Of a stretch of DNA of 64,000 nucleotides, positions 8,610-17,882 are shown in pieces. The translations under genes and the position numbers were made by a program. The stretch comes from Armatimonadetes bacterium Uphvl-Ar2 (GTDB lineage Bacteria; Armatimonadota; Fimbriimonadia; Fimbriimonadales; Fimbriimonadaceae). Numbering within the stretch: position 1 is the stretch's first letter; each line of letters starts with the position of its first letter. The notes below the pieces were generated by a model. The model was not told the DNA's origin and did no database searches. It saw only the letters and a list, made by a program, of their open reading frames with translations. The DNA is taken from contig CP021424.1 in the NCBI GenBank assembly GCA_002162095.1, positions 1,426,001 to 1,490,000 on the forward strand, read 5' to 3'.

Positions 8610-9584
8610 ATGAGCAAGCGGCTTGCGTTCCTCGGGGTTTCTCACATCCACGCGGGGGGATTTTCTGACTTGGCCTTCGCGCGGGGCTTCACCTGCGCCG
8701 GAGTTTTCGATTGGGATGCCACGCGAGCGGCTACGATTGCCAGCAGGCTCGATGCGCCGGTGCGGGAGCTGGATGAGCTCTTGAAGGACGAGACTGTGGA
8801 TGCTTATGTCATCGTCAGCCAAACCGTGCGCCACCAGGACCTCATCCCGGCCGTGGCTCCGCTCGGGCGACCCATCTTTGCTGATAAGCCCCTGGGCACC
8901 AGCCGCAAGACGGCGGAAGCCCTGGCCAAGTTGCTGCAGAAGCACAACGCGGTGTTCCACACCGGCTACTTCCAGCGGGGAAGTGCGGAAGTGCAGACAA
9001 TCAACCATTGGGTGAAATCTGGCCGCTTTGGTCAAATCACGCGGGCGCGCATGAGCAACTGCCACAGCGGGGCGCTGGGCGGCTGGTTCGATACGGATTA
9101 CAAGTGGATGACGGAGCGCGAACAAGCCGGATGCGGAGCCTACGGCGACCTGGGCAGCCACGGCATTGACCTCCTGATGTGGATGTTTGGCGATGTGGAG
9201 CAGGTGGTGGCGTCGGTCGCTCCCGGTACGGATCGCTACCCCGGTTGCGACGAAGTGGGCGAGGGGATTCTGAAGTTTAAGAATGGCGTGATTGCGACTC
9301 TGGCGGCCTCATGGGATGACGTAGCCAGCCCGTATCGCCTGCAGATTGCAGGGACCGAGGGCCACGCCATTTTGGGTGATGAACTGCGCTGGGCCGGCAA
9401 GGATGGACGTTGGGAGACCGTAACCGACCTCGAACCGGCGGCCCCGGCGGGCTTTGCCGCGTTCTTGGACCACTTGGAAGGGAACAACGTCCCGCTGATT
9501 TCGCCGGCTGAAGCGGCCGCCCGCACCGCGGTTGTGCAGGCCATCTACGAATCCGTGGACAAATCGAAGTGGGTTAAGCTCTGA
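8610..9584 (+). CDS. Gfo/Idh/MocA family oxidoreductase
   Basis: A 324-residue NAD(P)-dependent oxidoreductase. The Rossmann start is modified (LAFLGVSHIHAGGFSD instead of GxGxxG). DKPLG at about 92-96 is the variant of the family EKP motif carrying the catalytic Lys. GDLGSHGIDLLMWMFG at about 178 holds the usual C-terminal-domain Asp/His. These enzymes oxidise or reduce sugars and cyclitols; the substrate is not predictable. The leaderless promoter supports the start. Confidence 0.85.
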   Translation: MSKRLAFLGVSHIHAGGFSDLAFARGFTCAGVFDWDATRAATIASRLDAPVRELDELLKDETVDAYVIVSQTVRHQDLIPAVAPLGRPIFADKPLGTSRKTAEALAKLLQKHNAVFHTGYFQRGSAEVQTINHWVKSGRFGQITRARMSNCHSGALGGWFDTDYKWMTEREQAGCGAYGDLGSHGIDLLMWMFGDVEQVVASVAPGTDRYPGCDEVGEGILKFKNGVIATLAASWDDVASPYRLQIAGTEGHAILGDELRWAGKDGRWETVTDLEPAAPAGFAAFLDHLEGNNVPLISPAEAAARTAVVQAIYESVDKSKWVKL

Positions 9585-9597
9585 ACCCCGGCCTGTC

Positions 9598-11070
9598 CTA
9601 AGGCACGATCGGCCGCACGTCTTGGCCTGTGGATTCGTCCACGGGCCATTGTGCATTCATCCGCTCGAGTTCTTGGCGCAGTCGGTCGCCCATTTCCTTG
9701 AGCCGCTCGGGTTGGCGGACGCTGAGGTCGCGGGTCTCCCCGAGGTCATTGGCAAGGTTGTAAAGCTCCCACCGCCGGGTGCCGTAGTAGAAGATCACGC
9801 GGAAATCACCGAGGCGCATCGCCGAATAGGGTTCTAGCCCCGGTCCGCCCCAACCCCGGTGGTGCGGGAAGTGCCAGACAATCGGGGTCGTGCGGGCCGA
9901 ATCCTGGTTTGCCTGAATTCGTTCCGCCCAGTCCTCGCCATCCCCCGGGGCCGCCTTGATGCCGGCCAGGCTGGCCATGGTGGCGTGCAGATCCGTACCC
10001 ACGAGGGCGGCTTTCGCCCAATCCGCCTGGGGAATATTTGGCCCCGCCATCACCAGCGGCACGCGAACGCCGCCTTCATAAGCCGAGCCCTTGCCACTCC
10101 GCAGGGGAAGGTTGTGGAGATTGGGATAACCACCCCGCGAGCTTTGCGAAAGGCCACCGTTATCGCTGGTGAAGACCACAATGGTTTGGTCAAGCTGGCC
10201 GTGCTTGGCAAAGGCTCCCAGCACCTCCCCTATGGCATTGTCCACGCTCTCCATCATGGTGGCGTAGGCGGCTTCGGTAGGGTTCATGCCTTCGTAGTGC
10301 TCCAGCAGTCGTTTATTGGCCTGGATGGGCGTGTGCACGGCAAACGGGGCGTACCAAATGAACATGCGGCGCCCCGCCTGCAGCGAGGTGTCGATCTCCT
10401 TCACCGCCTCTTTGGCGAGGGCTTCTTCGAGATAGATGTCTTGCCCGTGGTAGGCCTCCAGGTTCGGGACATCGTGCACGGGCGGAGGAGTGGTGCCATC
10501 CGGGCGGCGGGCAAAATTCTCGGTGCCGTAGAAGCTGCTAGGGTGCCCGGCACTGCTACCACCAATAGTGCGATCGAACCCTAAGTTGGTCGGGTTGGCC
10601 CCGGCCGTGCCCTTGCCCGCAAAGTGGGCTTTGCCAATTTGGACGGTGCGATAGCCCGCCGACTTGAAGACTTCGGCGAGCGTGGGGGTGGTGCCGGGCT
10701 GGAATCCGCCGGTTTCCCAAGTGGGCAAGGTGAGGCCGGGATACTTCTCGCCCGTGTCCTGGCCGGGGGCGGAAACCCACGAGGTGATGCGGTTGCGGGC
10801 GGGGTGCTGGCCCGTGAGGATGGAAACCCGTGAGGGCGTGCAAACGGTGCAGGCGCTGTAGCCCTGACGGATGGTAAGCCCGCGCTGGGCGAGAGCGGCA
10901 ACTTGCGGGGTGCGCACTTGCCGGCCCATCAGCTTCTCCGGCACCCCGAAGCTCAAGGAGGTGTCTTGCCAGCCGAGGTCATCTACTAAGAAAAGAACGA
11001 CGTGCGAAGACTTGACCGGTGCGGGCCGCGGCTCACTTTGGGCAAGTGAGAGGGCAAGCAGACACCACAT
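9598..11070 (-). CDS. Secreted arylsulfatase family protein
   Basis: A 490-residue protein with a short signal peptide (MWCLLALSLAQS). LVDDLGWQD holds the paired Asp metal ligands. SACTVCTPSRVSILTG carries the C-x-P-S-R sulfatase signature, whose Cys is converted to formylglycine. GKAHFAG, FTSDNGG and a C-terminal Asp-rich end follow. It belongs to the alkaline-phosphatase superfamily and is expected to hydrolyse sulfate esters outside the cytoplasm. The open frame extends further upstream but overlaps kynureninase; the chosen ATG has a signal peptide and CATACT 7 nt upstream. Confidence 0.9.
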   Translation of the reverse strand: MWCLLALSLAQSEPRPAPVKSSHVVLFLVDDLGWQDTSLSFGVPEKLMGRQVRTPQVAALAQRGLTIRQGYSACTVCTPSRVSILTGQHPARNRITSWVSAPGQDTGEKYPGLTLPTWETGGFQPGTTPTLAEVFKSAGYRTVQIGKAHFAGKGTAGANPTNLGFDRTIGGSSAGHPSSFYGTENFARRPDGTTPPPVHDVPNLEAYHGQDIYLEEALAKEAVKEIDTSLQAGRRMFIWYAPFAVHTPIQANKRLLEHYEGMNPTEAAYATMMESVDNAIGEVLGAFAKHGQLDQTIVVFTSDNGGLSQSSRGGYPNLHNLPLRSGKGSAYEGGVRVPLVMAGPNIPQADWAKAALVGTDLHATMASLAGIKAAPGDGEDWAERIQANQDSARTTPIVWHFPHHRGWGGPGLEPYSAMRLGDFRVIFYYGTRRWELYNLANDLGETRDLSVRQPERLKEMGDRLRQELERMNAQWPVDESTGQDVRPIVP

Positions 11071-11077
11071 GCCTCTA

Positions 11078-11083
11078 AGTATG
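11078..11083 (-). promoter_or_regulatory. -10 hexamer CATACT before the sulfatase gene
   Basis: CATACT, 7 nt, then ATG (11070) on the minus strand. It lies next to the kynureninase stop, so the sulfatase probably has its own leaderless transcript. Confidence 0.4.
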
Positions 11084-11086
11084 GCC

Positions 11087-12319
11087 CTAGAACTGAGCTT
11101 TGAGAACCTCGACGGCGCGGGCCAACTCGTCGCTCGTGTTGAGGAGATCCGGCCCGAACCGCACGTGCCCGCCCCGCGCGTCCGTGTTGACGCCGTGCGC
11201 CTTGAGTCGCTGGACGAGCTCGCTGGTGTCCGCGTGCGGGACCAAGGCGTAGCCGCCCCAATTCGCGGTATTCGCCGGGGCGTGATGGGGGATGCCGGCG
11301 GCCTTGAGGTGCTGGCGGAGGAAGCTGAGCTGCTGGAGACTGTAGGCACGGATGCGGTCCACCCCCAGGGCGAGCGTGAACCGCAAGCCCGGCAAGGCCT
11401 GGTAGTAGGTGAGGATGGGCGGGGTGCTTTCCAGCCAGCCATCGCCGCCCGTGGCCCGCACGGCAAAGGGGGGCTCGGTGGGTTCAGCGCGGTGGTAACT
11501 AAAGACGTCTCGCTTGGCAAACCAGCCCGTATCCAGAGTCCGCATGGTCTCCTGATGGCGCGGATGAATCGCCAGCCAGCACGCCCCCGGCCCCCCGCGC
11601 AGATACTTGTAGCACCCGCCGACGGCAAAGTCCACATCCAAGTCGCGGACCGAGAAGGGGAAGACCCCCGCACTGTGATAGGTGTCGAGCAAGACTTTGG
11701 CGCCCACTTGATGAGCGGATTGCACCACTTGGGTGAGGTTGGGCAGCACTTGCCCCGTGCTGAAGATCACCTGACTCACCACCACGAGGTCGCAGCCGGG
11801 AGTGATGGCGGCGGCCACATCCGCCCCGTCGTAGATCGGCACGGTGCCGTCGAGTCCGCGCGCGTCCACCCAGGTGACTTCGGCGCGGCCCGCGTCGCCG
11901 TAGGCTTTCAGGATGAAATCGAGGCTGTCGAACTCGCCCCGCGTGGCCACCACGCGCACCGGCCGATCTTGAGGAAAGGCATTGAGCACGGCCCGCAGGC
12001 CCTGGCCGGCGCTCGTCTTGGGCACCACCCCCCGGGGGTCATCCAGGCCGATGAGGTCGCTGATGCACCGCCGGTATTCGGTCAGGGCACCCATCCACGC
12101 GCCCCCGCTCCAGGCTTCGTCCATCGTGCCATACCAGGCATCCAAGGCCGACGCCACCGAGTCAACCATCTGGTCAAGCGGGCGGCCGAGGGAGTGATTG
12201 GCGAGATAGATCTCCTGCCGCGCCAGCACGCGCGAAAAGAGCGGCGCAATATGAGCCCGGATGAGCCCCTCGTCCAGCGGCCCGTTGCCCAGTCCTGACA
12301 GGGCTAAGTCCAAATTCAT
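11087..12319 (-). CDS. kynU: Kynureninase
   Basis: A 410-residue PLP enzyme of aminotransferase fold type I that cleaves kynurenine to anthranilate and alanine. The PLP lysine lies in [12 protein letters not shown] (about residue 232). LLDTYHSAG supplies the PLP-contacting Asp and His, and the N-terminus has [10 protein letters not shown]. It overlaps tryptophan dioxygenase by ATGA, so the first and third steps of the kynurenine route are co-translated. A kynurenine formamidase gene, needed between them, is not seen nearby. Confidence 0.92.
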   Translation of the reverse strand: MNLDLALSGLGNGPLDEGLIRAHIAPLFSRVLARQEIYLANHSLGRPLDQMVDSVASALDAWYGTMDEAWSGGAWMGALTEYRRCISDLIGLDDPRGVVPKTSAGQGLRAVLNAFPQDRPVRVVATRGEFDSLDFILKAYGDAGRAEVTWVDARGLDGTVPIYDGADVAAAITPGCDLVVVSQVIFSTGQVLPNLTQVVQSAHQVGAKVLLDTYHSAGVFPFSVRDLDVDFAVGGCYKYLRGGPGACWLAIHPRHQETMRTLDTGWFAKRDVFSYHRAEPTEPPFAVRATGGDGWLESTPPILTYYQALPGLRFTLALGVDRIRAYSLQQLSFLRQHLKAAGIPHHAPANTANWGGYALVPHADTSELVQRLKAHGVNTDARGGHVRFGPDLLNTSDELARAVEVLKAQF

Positions 12320-13158
12320 CGGCCGATCTCCGTTCGGACATCCCAGAGTTCAGGGAAGAGGCGGATATCCACCCCGCGCCGCAAAAAGGGCACCCCGCTA
12401 CTCCCGCCGGTACCCGTTTTGAAGCCAATAATCCGCTCCACCGTCTTGACATGTCGGAATCGCCACAGCAAGAACTGCTCCTCCACGTCCACCAGCTTTT
12501 CGCACATTTCGTAGGCGTCCCAGTGCTCGTGGGGGTTGTCGTAAATCTGCTTGAACACCTGGATCACCCCCGGCTGCGGGGTGTAGGGCTGGCTCCAATC
12601 TCGATTCACGGACTCCGCTGGCACATCAAACCCGTGCCTCGAGAGGTAGATCAGGAACTCGTCGTACAGGCTGGGGGCGTTCAACAAGCGCTGTAACTCC
12701 GCGTATTCCACCTCATGGTTAGCAAAGACCCTAATCGAACGGGCATCCTTGTTGCCAAAGTAGAACTCGATCATCCGGAACTGGTGGCTCTGGAACCCGC
12801 TCGCCGCGCCCAGCACATTTCGGAACTGTACGTACTCGCTGGGGGTAAGCGTTTCCAGCACCGCCCACTGTTCAAACAGCATCCGCTGGACCTGCTTCAC
12901 CCGCGCCAAGATCTTAAAGCACGGCGAAAGCTCATCGGCCTGCACGTGCGCCACCGCCGCCCGCAACTCGTGCACCGCCAGCTTCATCCACAGCTCCGAG
13001 GTCTGGTGCTGGATGATGAACAGCATCTCGTCGTGATGCTCAGGGTTGCTCAGCGGCTCCTGGGCGGCCAGGATGCGGTCTAGCCGCAAATACCCGCTGT
13101 AATCCATCCGCGATCGAAAATCGGTCTCAATGGTCTCTTCGTATCGTGATTGGCTCAT
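12316..13158 (-). CDS. kynA: Tryptophan 2,3-dioxygenase
   Basis: A 280-residue heme dioxygenase that opens the indole ring of L-tryptophan to give N-formylkynurenine. Diagnostic segments are [33 protein letters not shown] (the first His/Glu region of the active site) and [16 protein letters not shown] with the heme-ligand His (about 237), followed by [12 protein letters not shown]. Length is standard for the bacterial enzyme. It is the first gene of the kynA-kynU pair. No leaderless -10 is visible at its ATG. Confidence 0.95.
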   Translation of the reverse strand: MSQSRYEETIETDFRSRMDYSGYLRLDRILAAQEPLSNPEHHDEMLFIIQHQTSELWMKLAVHELRAAVAHVQADELSPCFKILARVKQVQRMLFEQWAVLETLTPSEYVQFRNVLGAASGFQSHQFRMIEFYFGNKDARSIRVFANHEVEYAELQRLLNAPSLYDEFLIYLSRHGFDVPAESVNRDWSQPYTPQPGVIQVFKQIYDNPHEHWDAYEMCEKLVDVEEQFLLWRFRHVKTVERIIGFKTGTGGSSGVPFLRRGVDIRLFPELWDVRTEIGR

Positions 13159-13254
13159 GCGGTCACCCGTGGCCAGACGTTACCCCCGGCATCGGCCCCA
13201 GTCGCACTCAGGCACGGACACGATTCCGCCGAGGTCAGCGTTAGGGGGTACAGG

Positions 13255-14061
13255 ATGAAGATTTCGCGGCGCAAGTTCCTCAAGGGCGCTGCCATCGGCA
13301 CCGCTGCGGCTGCAGGGGTCGGGTTTTGGCAGCTGGGCGAAGTCGATCGCCTGCGCGTGCGTCATCAAGCCCTCACTTTGCCCCGCTGGGATGCCCACGG
13401 CCTGCGGGTGGCGCTCCTCACCGACCTGCACGTGGACCAGGACGCCGCCGAGGCCCTGGCCCTCCGCGCGATTGAACTCGCCGCCCAGGAAAAGCCCGAC
13501 CTCATTCTCGTCGTCGGCGACACCATCTCCCGGCATTACCAAAAGACGCCGCAGCACATCACCACCGTGATGGGCCGGCTCCGCGACACCGGAATCCCGT
13601 GCTACCAAGTGCTGGGCAACCACGAGTACTGGGCGTTCCGCGCCCACGAAGTGGTGGCCTACCTCCAGGCCTCCCCCGTGCCCCTCCTGCGCAATGAAGT
13701 GCAGGAGATCGAAGGGATCAACCTGTGGGGCGTGGATGATGCGCTGATGAACCGCTGGCGACCCGATTCACTACCGCGCAAATACGACCGCAACGTGCTG
13801 GCCATGCTGCACGAACCGGACCCGAGCGAAGACCTGCAGGGCGCCCCTAGCTTGGTGGTCAGCGGGCACAGCCACGGCGGCCAAGTGTGCCTGCCGGGGC
13901 AAATTTCCTTCCACACCCCCAAGGGGGCGCGGCAATACATCCGGGGGTTCTATCCCAGCGCGCCCAATCCGCTCTTTGTGAGCTGTGGGGTGGGCACCAC
14001 CGGGCCGCGCGTGCGAGCCTTCTGCCCGCCCGAAATCAATATCCTGACGCTGAACGGTTAG
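13255..14061 (+). CDS. Tat-exported metallophosphoesterase, YkuE-like
   Basis: A 268-residue protein with a twin-arginine leader (ISRRKFLKG, then an Ala-rich hydrophobic stretch). It has all calcineurin-type blocks: LLTDLHVD, VVGDT, GNHE (about residue 120), SGHSHGGQ. It resembles the YkuE/LpxH-like exported phosphoesterases with dimetal centres. A role in envelope lipid or cell-wall turnover is possible; the substrate is unknown. The start at 13255 is chosen because the Tat signal follows directly; an upstream in-frame start gives an implausible N-terminus. It is convergent with the lipoprotein gene and shares its last 4 nt. Confidence 0.88.
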   Translation: MKISRRKFLKGAAIGTAAAAGVGFWQLGEVDRLRVRHQALTLPRWDAHGLRVALLTDLHVDQDAAEALALRAIELAAQEKPDLILVVGDTISRHYQKTPQHITTVMGRLRDTGIPCYQVLGNHEYWAFRAHEVVAYLQASPVPLLRNEVQEIEGINLWGVDDALMNRWRPDSLPRKYDRNVLAMLHEPDPSEDLQGAPSLVVSGHSHGGQVCLPGQISFHTPKGARQYIRGFYPSAPNPLFVSCGVGTTGPRVRAFCPPEINILTLNG

Positions 14062-15023
14062 TTGGCGATCTTGGTCGGGGCGGGGAGCGCGAACTCCTTG
14101 TCTTCGTACGCGCCGCCGAACGCCCACCGGGCCGTCCACATGAACTTGCTTTCAGTGCCGTCCTCGAACTTCGCCACGCTGCGCAGGGTCACCGGCAGCC
14201 AGCGCTCGCCGTCAATCACAAATTCGTAGGTCACCGGCGAACCCGTTTTGCGCTCGGCCACAATGCGCACGATCTTCCGATCCTTATCCTGGATGCGGGC
14301 GGTGGTCGTCTCCATCGTGGTGGTGAAGGCGGGGTCGGCTTCCAGGGCCTTCAGGGTTGCCGCCCACGGCAGCTGATCCTGCGCAAACACCGACGAAACG
14401 ATCGTCGGCATCTGGTCGGCTAGGGTGTCCAGCTTCAGCGGCGCGGATTTCGTGTTCCCAAAGGCGGCCAGCGGTTCAAACTCACCACCGTCGCTGTGCA
14501 CGCGCTTTTGGCCGTTGCCAATGGCACGGTGGGTGCGGGCTTCGGTCTTCGGTTGGTACCACTCCAGGCTAAAGGTGCGGCGGTCGCGAACCTTGAGCGT
14601 GCCCTTGCCGGCCAGTTGTGCACCTTTGTATTCAATGGTCGTCTGGGTGTCGGCCATGGCGTCCTTCAGGTTCGCCAGGGCTTGGTCAATCTGGGTGCCG
14701 GTCTTCTCGATCTCGGTGGGGGCCACGGTCTCCCACTGGTCGTTGGGTTGGTTCACCGGTTTGACTTCAAAGTTCTGCGCCGGGATGTTGAGCGACTGCG
14801 TGCCTTCGCCCTTGGGCGTGGTGGGGGTGGTCGGCGTGCTGCCGGTGCCACTCGTCTCGTCCGTCTTGGGCACAAAACCCTCAGGAACGCCGGTGCTGGC
14901 CGCCGGGTTGTTGGGGTCCACGTTCACCGGGGCCTTGCTGGCCGTGCCGCCGCCGTTCTGGCAACCGGCCACCACCACGGCCAGGGCCGCGCCCATCATC
15001 CAGCCCGCAAACTTCAACCGCAT
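14058..15023 (-). CDS. LolA-like lipoprotein
   Basis: 321 residues. A lipoprotein signal (LAVVVAGC, Cys about residue 20) is followed by a low-complexity Pro/Thr-rich linker (residues 30-85). The C-terminal domain has the beta-rich pattern of outer-membrane lipoprotein carrier/sorting proteins (GKGTLKVRDRRTFSLEWYQP ... VRIVAERKTGSPVTYEFVID). It likely sits in the envelope and binds acyl chains or contributes to envelope assembly. The start was taken at MRLKF, where the lipoprotein signal begins. Assignment to the LolA-like fold is by pattern only. Confidence 0.65.
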   Translation of the reverse strand: MRLKFAGWMMGAALAVVVAGCQNGGGTASKAPVNVDPNNPAASTGVPEGFVPKTDETSGTGSTPTTPTTPKGEGTQSLNIPAQNFEVKPVNQPNDQWETVAPTEIEKTGTQIDQALANLKDAMADTQTTIEYKGAQLAGKGTLKVRDRRTFSLEWYQPKTEARTHRAIGNGQKRVHSDGGEFEPLAAFGNTKSAPLKLDTLADQMPTIVSSVFAQDQLPWAATLKALEADPAFTTTMETTTARIQDKDRKIVRIVAERKTGSPVTYEFVIDGERWLPVTLRSVAKFEDGTESKFMWTARWAFGGAYEDKEFALPAPTKIAN

Positions 15024-15085
15024 CGAGGTAGTAGACGCGCGGGAGCCCGGCTTTCGTTCCCACCGGGGCCGCATCCCCAGGCCCA

Positions 15086-16809
15086 TCAATGCAGCGGCAC
15101 CCCACCAGGAGCCCCCACGTTCAAGGGGTGATCAAGTTGCGCCCAGTCGGAGAGCTTAAGGTGCGGGAAGGGCGCATCCTTCTGCTGGCAATCCCGCAGG
15201 AACTCCGTCTCCTCCTCGGTCATCGTGTGGCCATCCGCCACGGCCTCGGCCAGGGCCAGCAGGCGTTCCAGCCGGTCAGTGTGGTCGGCAAAGCGGATTT
15301 CGCTGTAATCCCGCGCCGAGAAGGTCGAGATCAAGAACTGCCAGTCGCTCGATTCCGCCAGCAGCAGCTCTCGGGCGGCCTGCTCCAGAATCTCCTGCGC
15401 GGGGCCAGTGCCCTGGGTGCGGCACAGGTCGCGGAACCGCGTCTCCAGCGGATACAGGCGCTCCCACGTCCAGTGGTTGTCGGGGTTCAGCCACACGCTG
15501 TGATAGCCGCCCTCGCCCCAAGAGCCTTCGGGCAAGTGGATGAGGTGGCGGGCCGGTTCGCGGTCCACGGTGTCACCACCGCTCACCATTTCGATATCGC
15601 CATCCAGCGCCATCTGCTTCGCGCATTCGTAAAGGAACTCCGGCCCCTCGAACCACCAGTGGCCAAAGAGCTCGGTGTCGTACATCGCCACCACGGTGCC
15701 CTCGCGCCCGCTCTGCCCCCGGTAGGCGGCCAGCGTGCTCTTCACCAAGCCCACAAAGTCCTTGGCGTGGGCGGCAATGTTGTCAAACGCCACCCACGGG
15801 TCGTAGGGTTGCTTGGCGCCCAGGTCGGCCTTGTTGGGGCTGATGCGCCAGTAGCGCAGGCGGCCGGGATACAGCTGCTTGTGGAACTCCAAGTACCACT
15901 CGTTGCCGGGGTAGCCCACGTCGCCGCTCCACACGCGCACGGTGGTTTGCGGGTCGCGGGCAAAGACGGTGGCGCCGCCGGGGATGAGGTAGTGCTCGTA
16001 TTCGCTGCGGGCATCGGCCGGGGGCGTAAAGAGGTTGCGGCTGCGCTGGAACATCTCCGCGAGGTGCGGGAACGATTGCCAATAGGTGCCCAGGGGTTCG
16101 CCGCCCCGGATGAGGTGGCTATCCACAAAGAAGTACTCCACCCCGTTTTCCAACAAGAACTCCTGCACCGATTTGCGCGGCCAGGGGGTTTCGCCTTCGC
16201 TGGTGGGGCGCGCCCAGTCGTAGCCGGGGCGATAGGCGCACTCCGGCAGCCAGAACCCGCGCGGGGCCTTGCCGTAGCGGCGCTTGTGGCTGTCCACCGC
16301 CGTTTTCACCTGCGCCTGGATGCTCTCGTCTGTGCCCAGCAGCGGGAAGTAGCCGTGGGTGGCCCCGCAGGTGATCAGCTCGATCAAGCCGTCGTCTTGG
16401 AACGATTTGAAGCCGGCGTTCAGGTCGCGACCCCAGCGGTGCTTAAACTGCACCATCGCCCGGGTGTAAAAGCGCTGCCACCACGCGGCCAGGCCCACCA
16501 TTTGCAGTTCGTCGTTGAGGGCAAAGCGCTCTTGGTCATGGATGGCGGCCTGGATTTTCTCTTCGCAGTACTCCTCGAACCCGGCGGCGAAGGCGGGGTC
16601 GGCCAGTTGCTCCGCCAGGATGGGGGTCATGTTGATGGTCCAGCGGGGGCGGATGCCCTCGTTGCGGAGGCGCTCCAGGGCGTCCAGGATGGGCAGGTAA
16701 CACTCGGCGGCGCTTTCGAACAGCCAGTCGGTGCCGTGGGGGATTTTCCGTGGCTCAGCACATAGGGCATGTGCGAGTGGAGACAAAGGAGAAATCGCCC
16801 GACCGGCAT
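15086..16809 (-). CDS. GH57 1,4-alpha-glucan branching enzyme (one apparent frameshift near the N-terminus)
   Basis: A glycogen-branching enzyme of family GH57 with a DUF1957-type C-terminus. The catalytic Glu is in GFWLPECAY and the Asp in MYDTELFGHWWF. The true N-terminus (MPVGRFLLCLHSHMPYVLSHGK) is in another frame from the body (HGTDWLFESAAECYLP). One extra C in the five-C run at 16738-16742 would join them. The ATG at 16809 has a TACAAT box 6 nt upstream, confirming that the gene starts there. Without the repair, the first conserved motif (HSHMPY) is lost from the 566-residue open frame. A sequencing or assembly error is the simplest cause. Confidence 0.85.
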
Positions 16810-16815
16810 GGGTTC

Positions 16816-16821
16816 ATTGTA
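16816..16821 (-). promoter_or_regulatory. -10 hexamer TACAAT for the GH57 gene
   Basis: TACAAT, 6 nt, ATG (16809), leaderless type. It is important here because it locates the start upstream of the frameshift. Confidence 0.6.
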
Positions 16822-16860
16822 GCCCGGGACGCGGGCGGGCCGGTGAGGGAGGCACGGCCA

Positions 16861-17844
16861 TCAAGCGCCGTGCGGGACATGAATCTGATTGGTGCGGCTG
16901 CAAGAGTAAGTCTGGGCTTGGCCGGTGCGAGCATCGATCCGGGCCGAGCACCACATCTCTTGCTCATACGAAGTGCCATGCACGATGAAGACGGGAGTGA
17001 GACGACTAAATCGGGAGACTCGGTCGTCGGATTTCAAGTCAAGCTTGTAGCTTGCATACAACTTGATTCTCTCCTTTTGGATCGTCACTCGCTCGCTGCG
17101 CCAAAGGTTTATGCAGATTTCCTTCACCTTGTCTTCCGGAAGGATGGGATCCCACGGCCCGGGCGGCGGCATCGGGGTTGCCCGGGCCTGAAGGACTTTT
17201 CCCGTCTGCGCATCGACAAGCACATGCCCCATGCGAGCCGTATTCAATCGAAATCTCGGATCGGGATTTAGCTCGGTGAAATTGCCAGAAAAGACTCTTC
17301 GCGGATAGTTGTTGGTGTAATGATAGGAGTCCCTGGATTCGACTAAGTTAAAGCGCCAGAAGAACACATGTTGAGTAGGTACGCCAACAGATTTCAAGTA
17401 ATCGAGCATCACTTGTTTGGCTTCTGAGTCGCTCCGAATGGCGTGGGGTTGGTCTTGCCGGTAGGGTTGATCCTGATAAAAGGACTGACCTAAGGAAAAC
17501 GATTCAAATTGGCCCGTGAAGGCGTGATAGGAAATGGTGGCTTCCGGAGTGTCTAGCCGGACAAAGTGGTTTCGCTCTACGCTTTGCTGCGCGAGGGAGG
17601 GAGACATGCTATTGGCCAGAAGCAGCTCCCGCATTCGCGAACCCCGGTTCGGCGGAATGTTCAAGAGAAGCGGATACTCTCGCACATAGTGGCGGATGAC
17701 CAAGACCAGCGAGGACCCCGCCAAAACGGCCAAGGGCAAGAGGATTCGAAGTCGGTTCGCCCTCCACCATTCTATGGCTCGACTCGACCCACCGGAGCCA
17801 AGGGGAAGGGATTGATCCCTAGTGCTCCGTCTCACTTCTCCCAT
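16861..17844 (-). CDS. Membrane-anchored PepSY-like protein
   Basis: 327 residues with one N-terminal membrane helix (about 32-52, ILLPLAVLAGSSLVLVI) and an extracytoplasmic domain. Two PepSY-like units are visible: RSDSEAKQVMLDYLKSVG ending in VLVDAQTGKVLQ, and PEDKVKEICINLW ending in ARIDARTGQAQTYSC. It is a distant paralog of the proteins at 18603, 33076, 34109 and 35157. PepSY domains often act as protease propeptides or inhibitors; that role is not shown here. It diverges from the DUF4424-like gene and shares its control region. Confidence 0.65.
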   Translation of the reverse strand: MGEVRRSTRDQSLPLGSGGSSRAIEWWRANRLRILLPLAVLAGSSLVLVIRHYVREYPLLLNIPPNRGSRMRELLLANSMSPSLAQQSVERNHFVRLDTPEATISYHAFTGQFESFSLGQSFYQDQPYRQDQPHAIRSDSEAKQVMLDYLKSVGVPTQHVFFWRFNLVESRDSYHYTNNYPRRVFSGNFTELNPDPRFRLNTARMGHVLVDAQTGKVLQARATPMPPPGPWDPILPEDKVKEICINLWRSERVTIQKERIKLYASYKLDLKSDDRVSRFSRLTPVFIVHGTSYEQEMWCSARIDARTGQAQTYSCSRTNQIHVPHGA

Positions 17845-17870
17845 TGTGACCCCCGCGCCGCGCCTTTGGT

Positions 17871-17878
17871 TACAATAC
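17871..17878. promoter_or_regulatory. Overlapping divergent -10 boxes
   Basis: On the plus strand, TACAAT (17871-17876) lies 6 nt before the ATG at 17883. On the minus strand, TATTGT (17878-17873) lies 28 nt before the ATG at 17844. The two boxes overlap by 4 bp, so transcription of the two genes may be mutually exclusive at any instant. Confidence 0.45.
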
Positions 17879-17882
17879 AGGC

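Noticed and set aside
15089-16765. 558-codon plus-strand frame opposite the GH57 gene
   Set aside because: It is a shadow frame of high-GC coding sequence, with no domain pattern. The minus strand carries conserved catalytic motifs.
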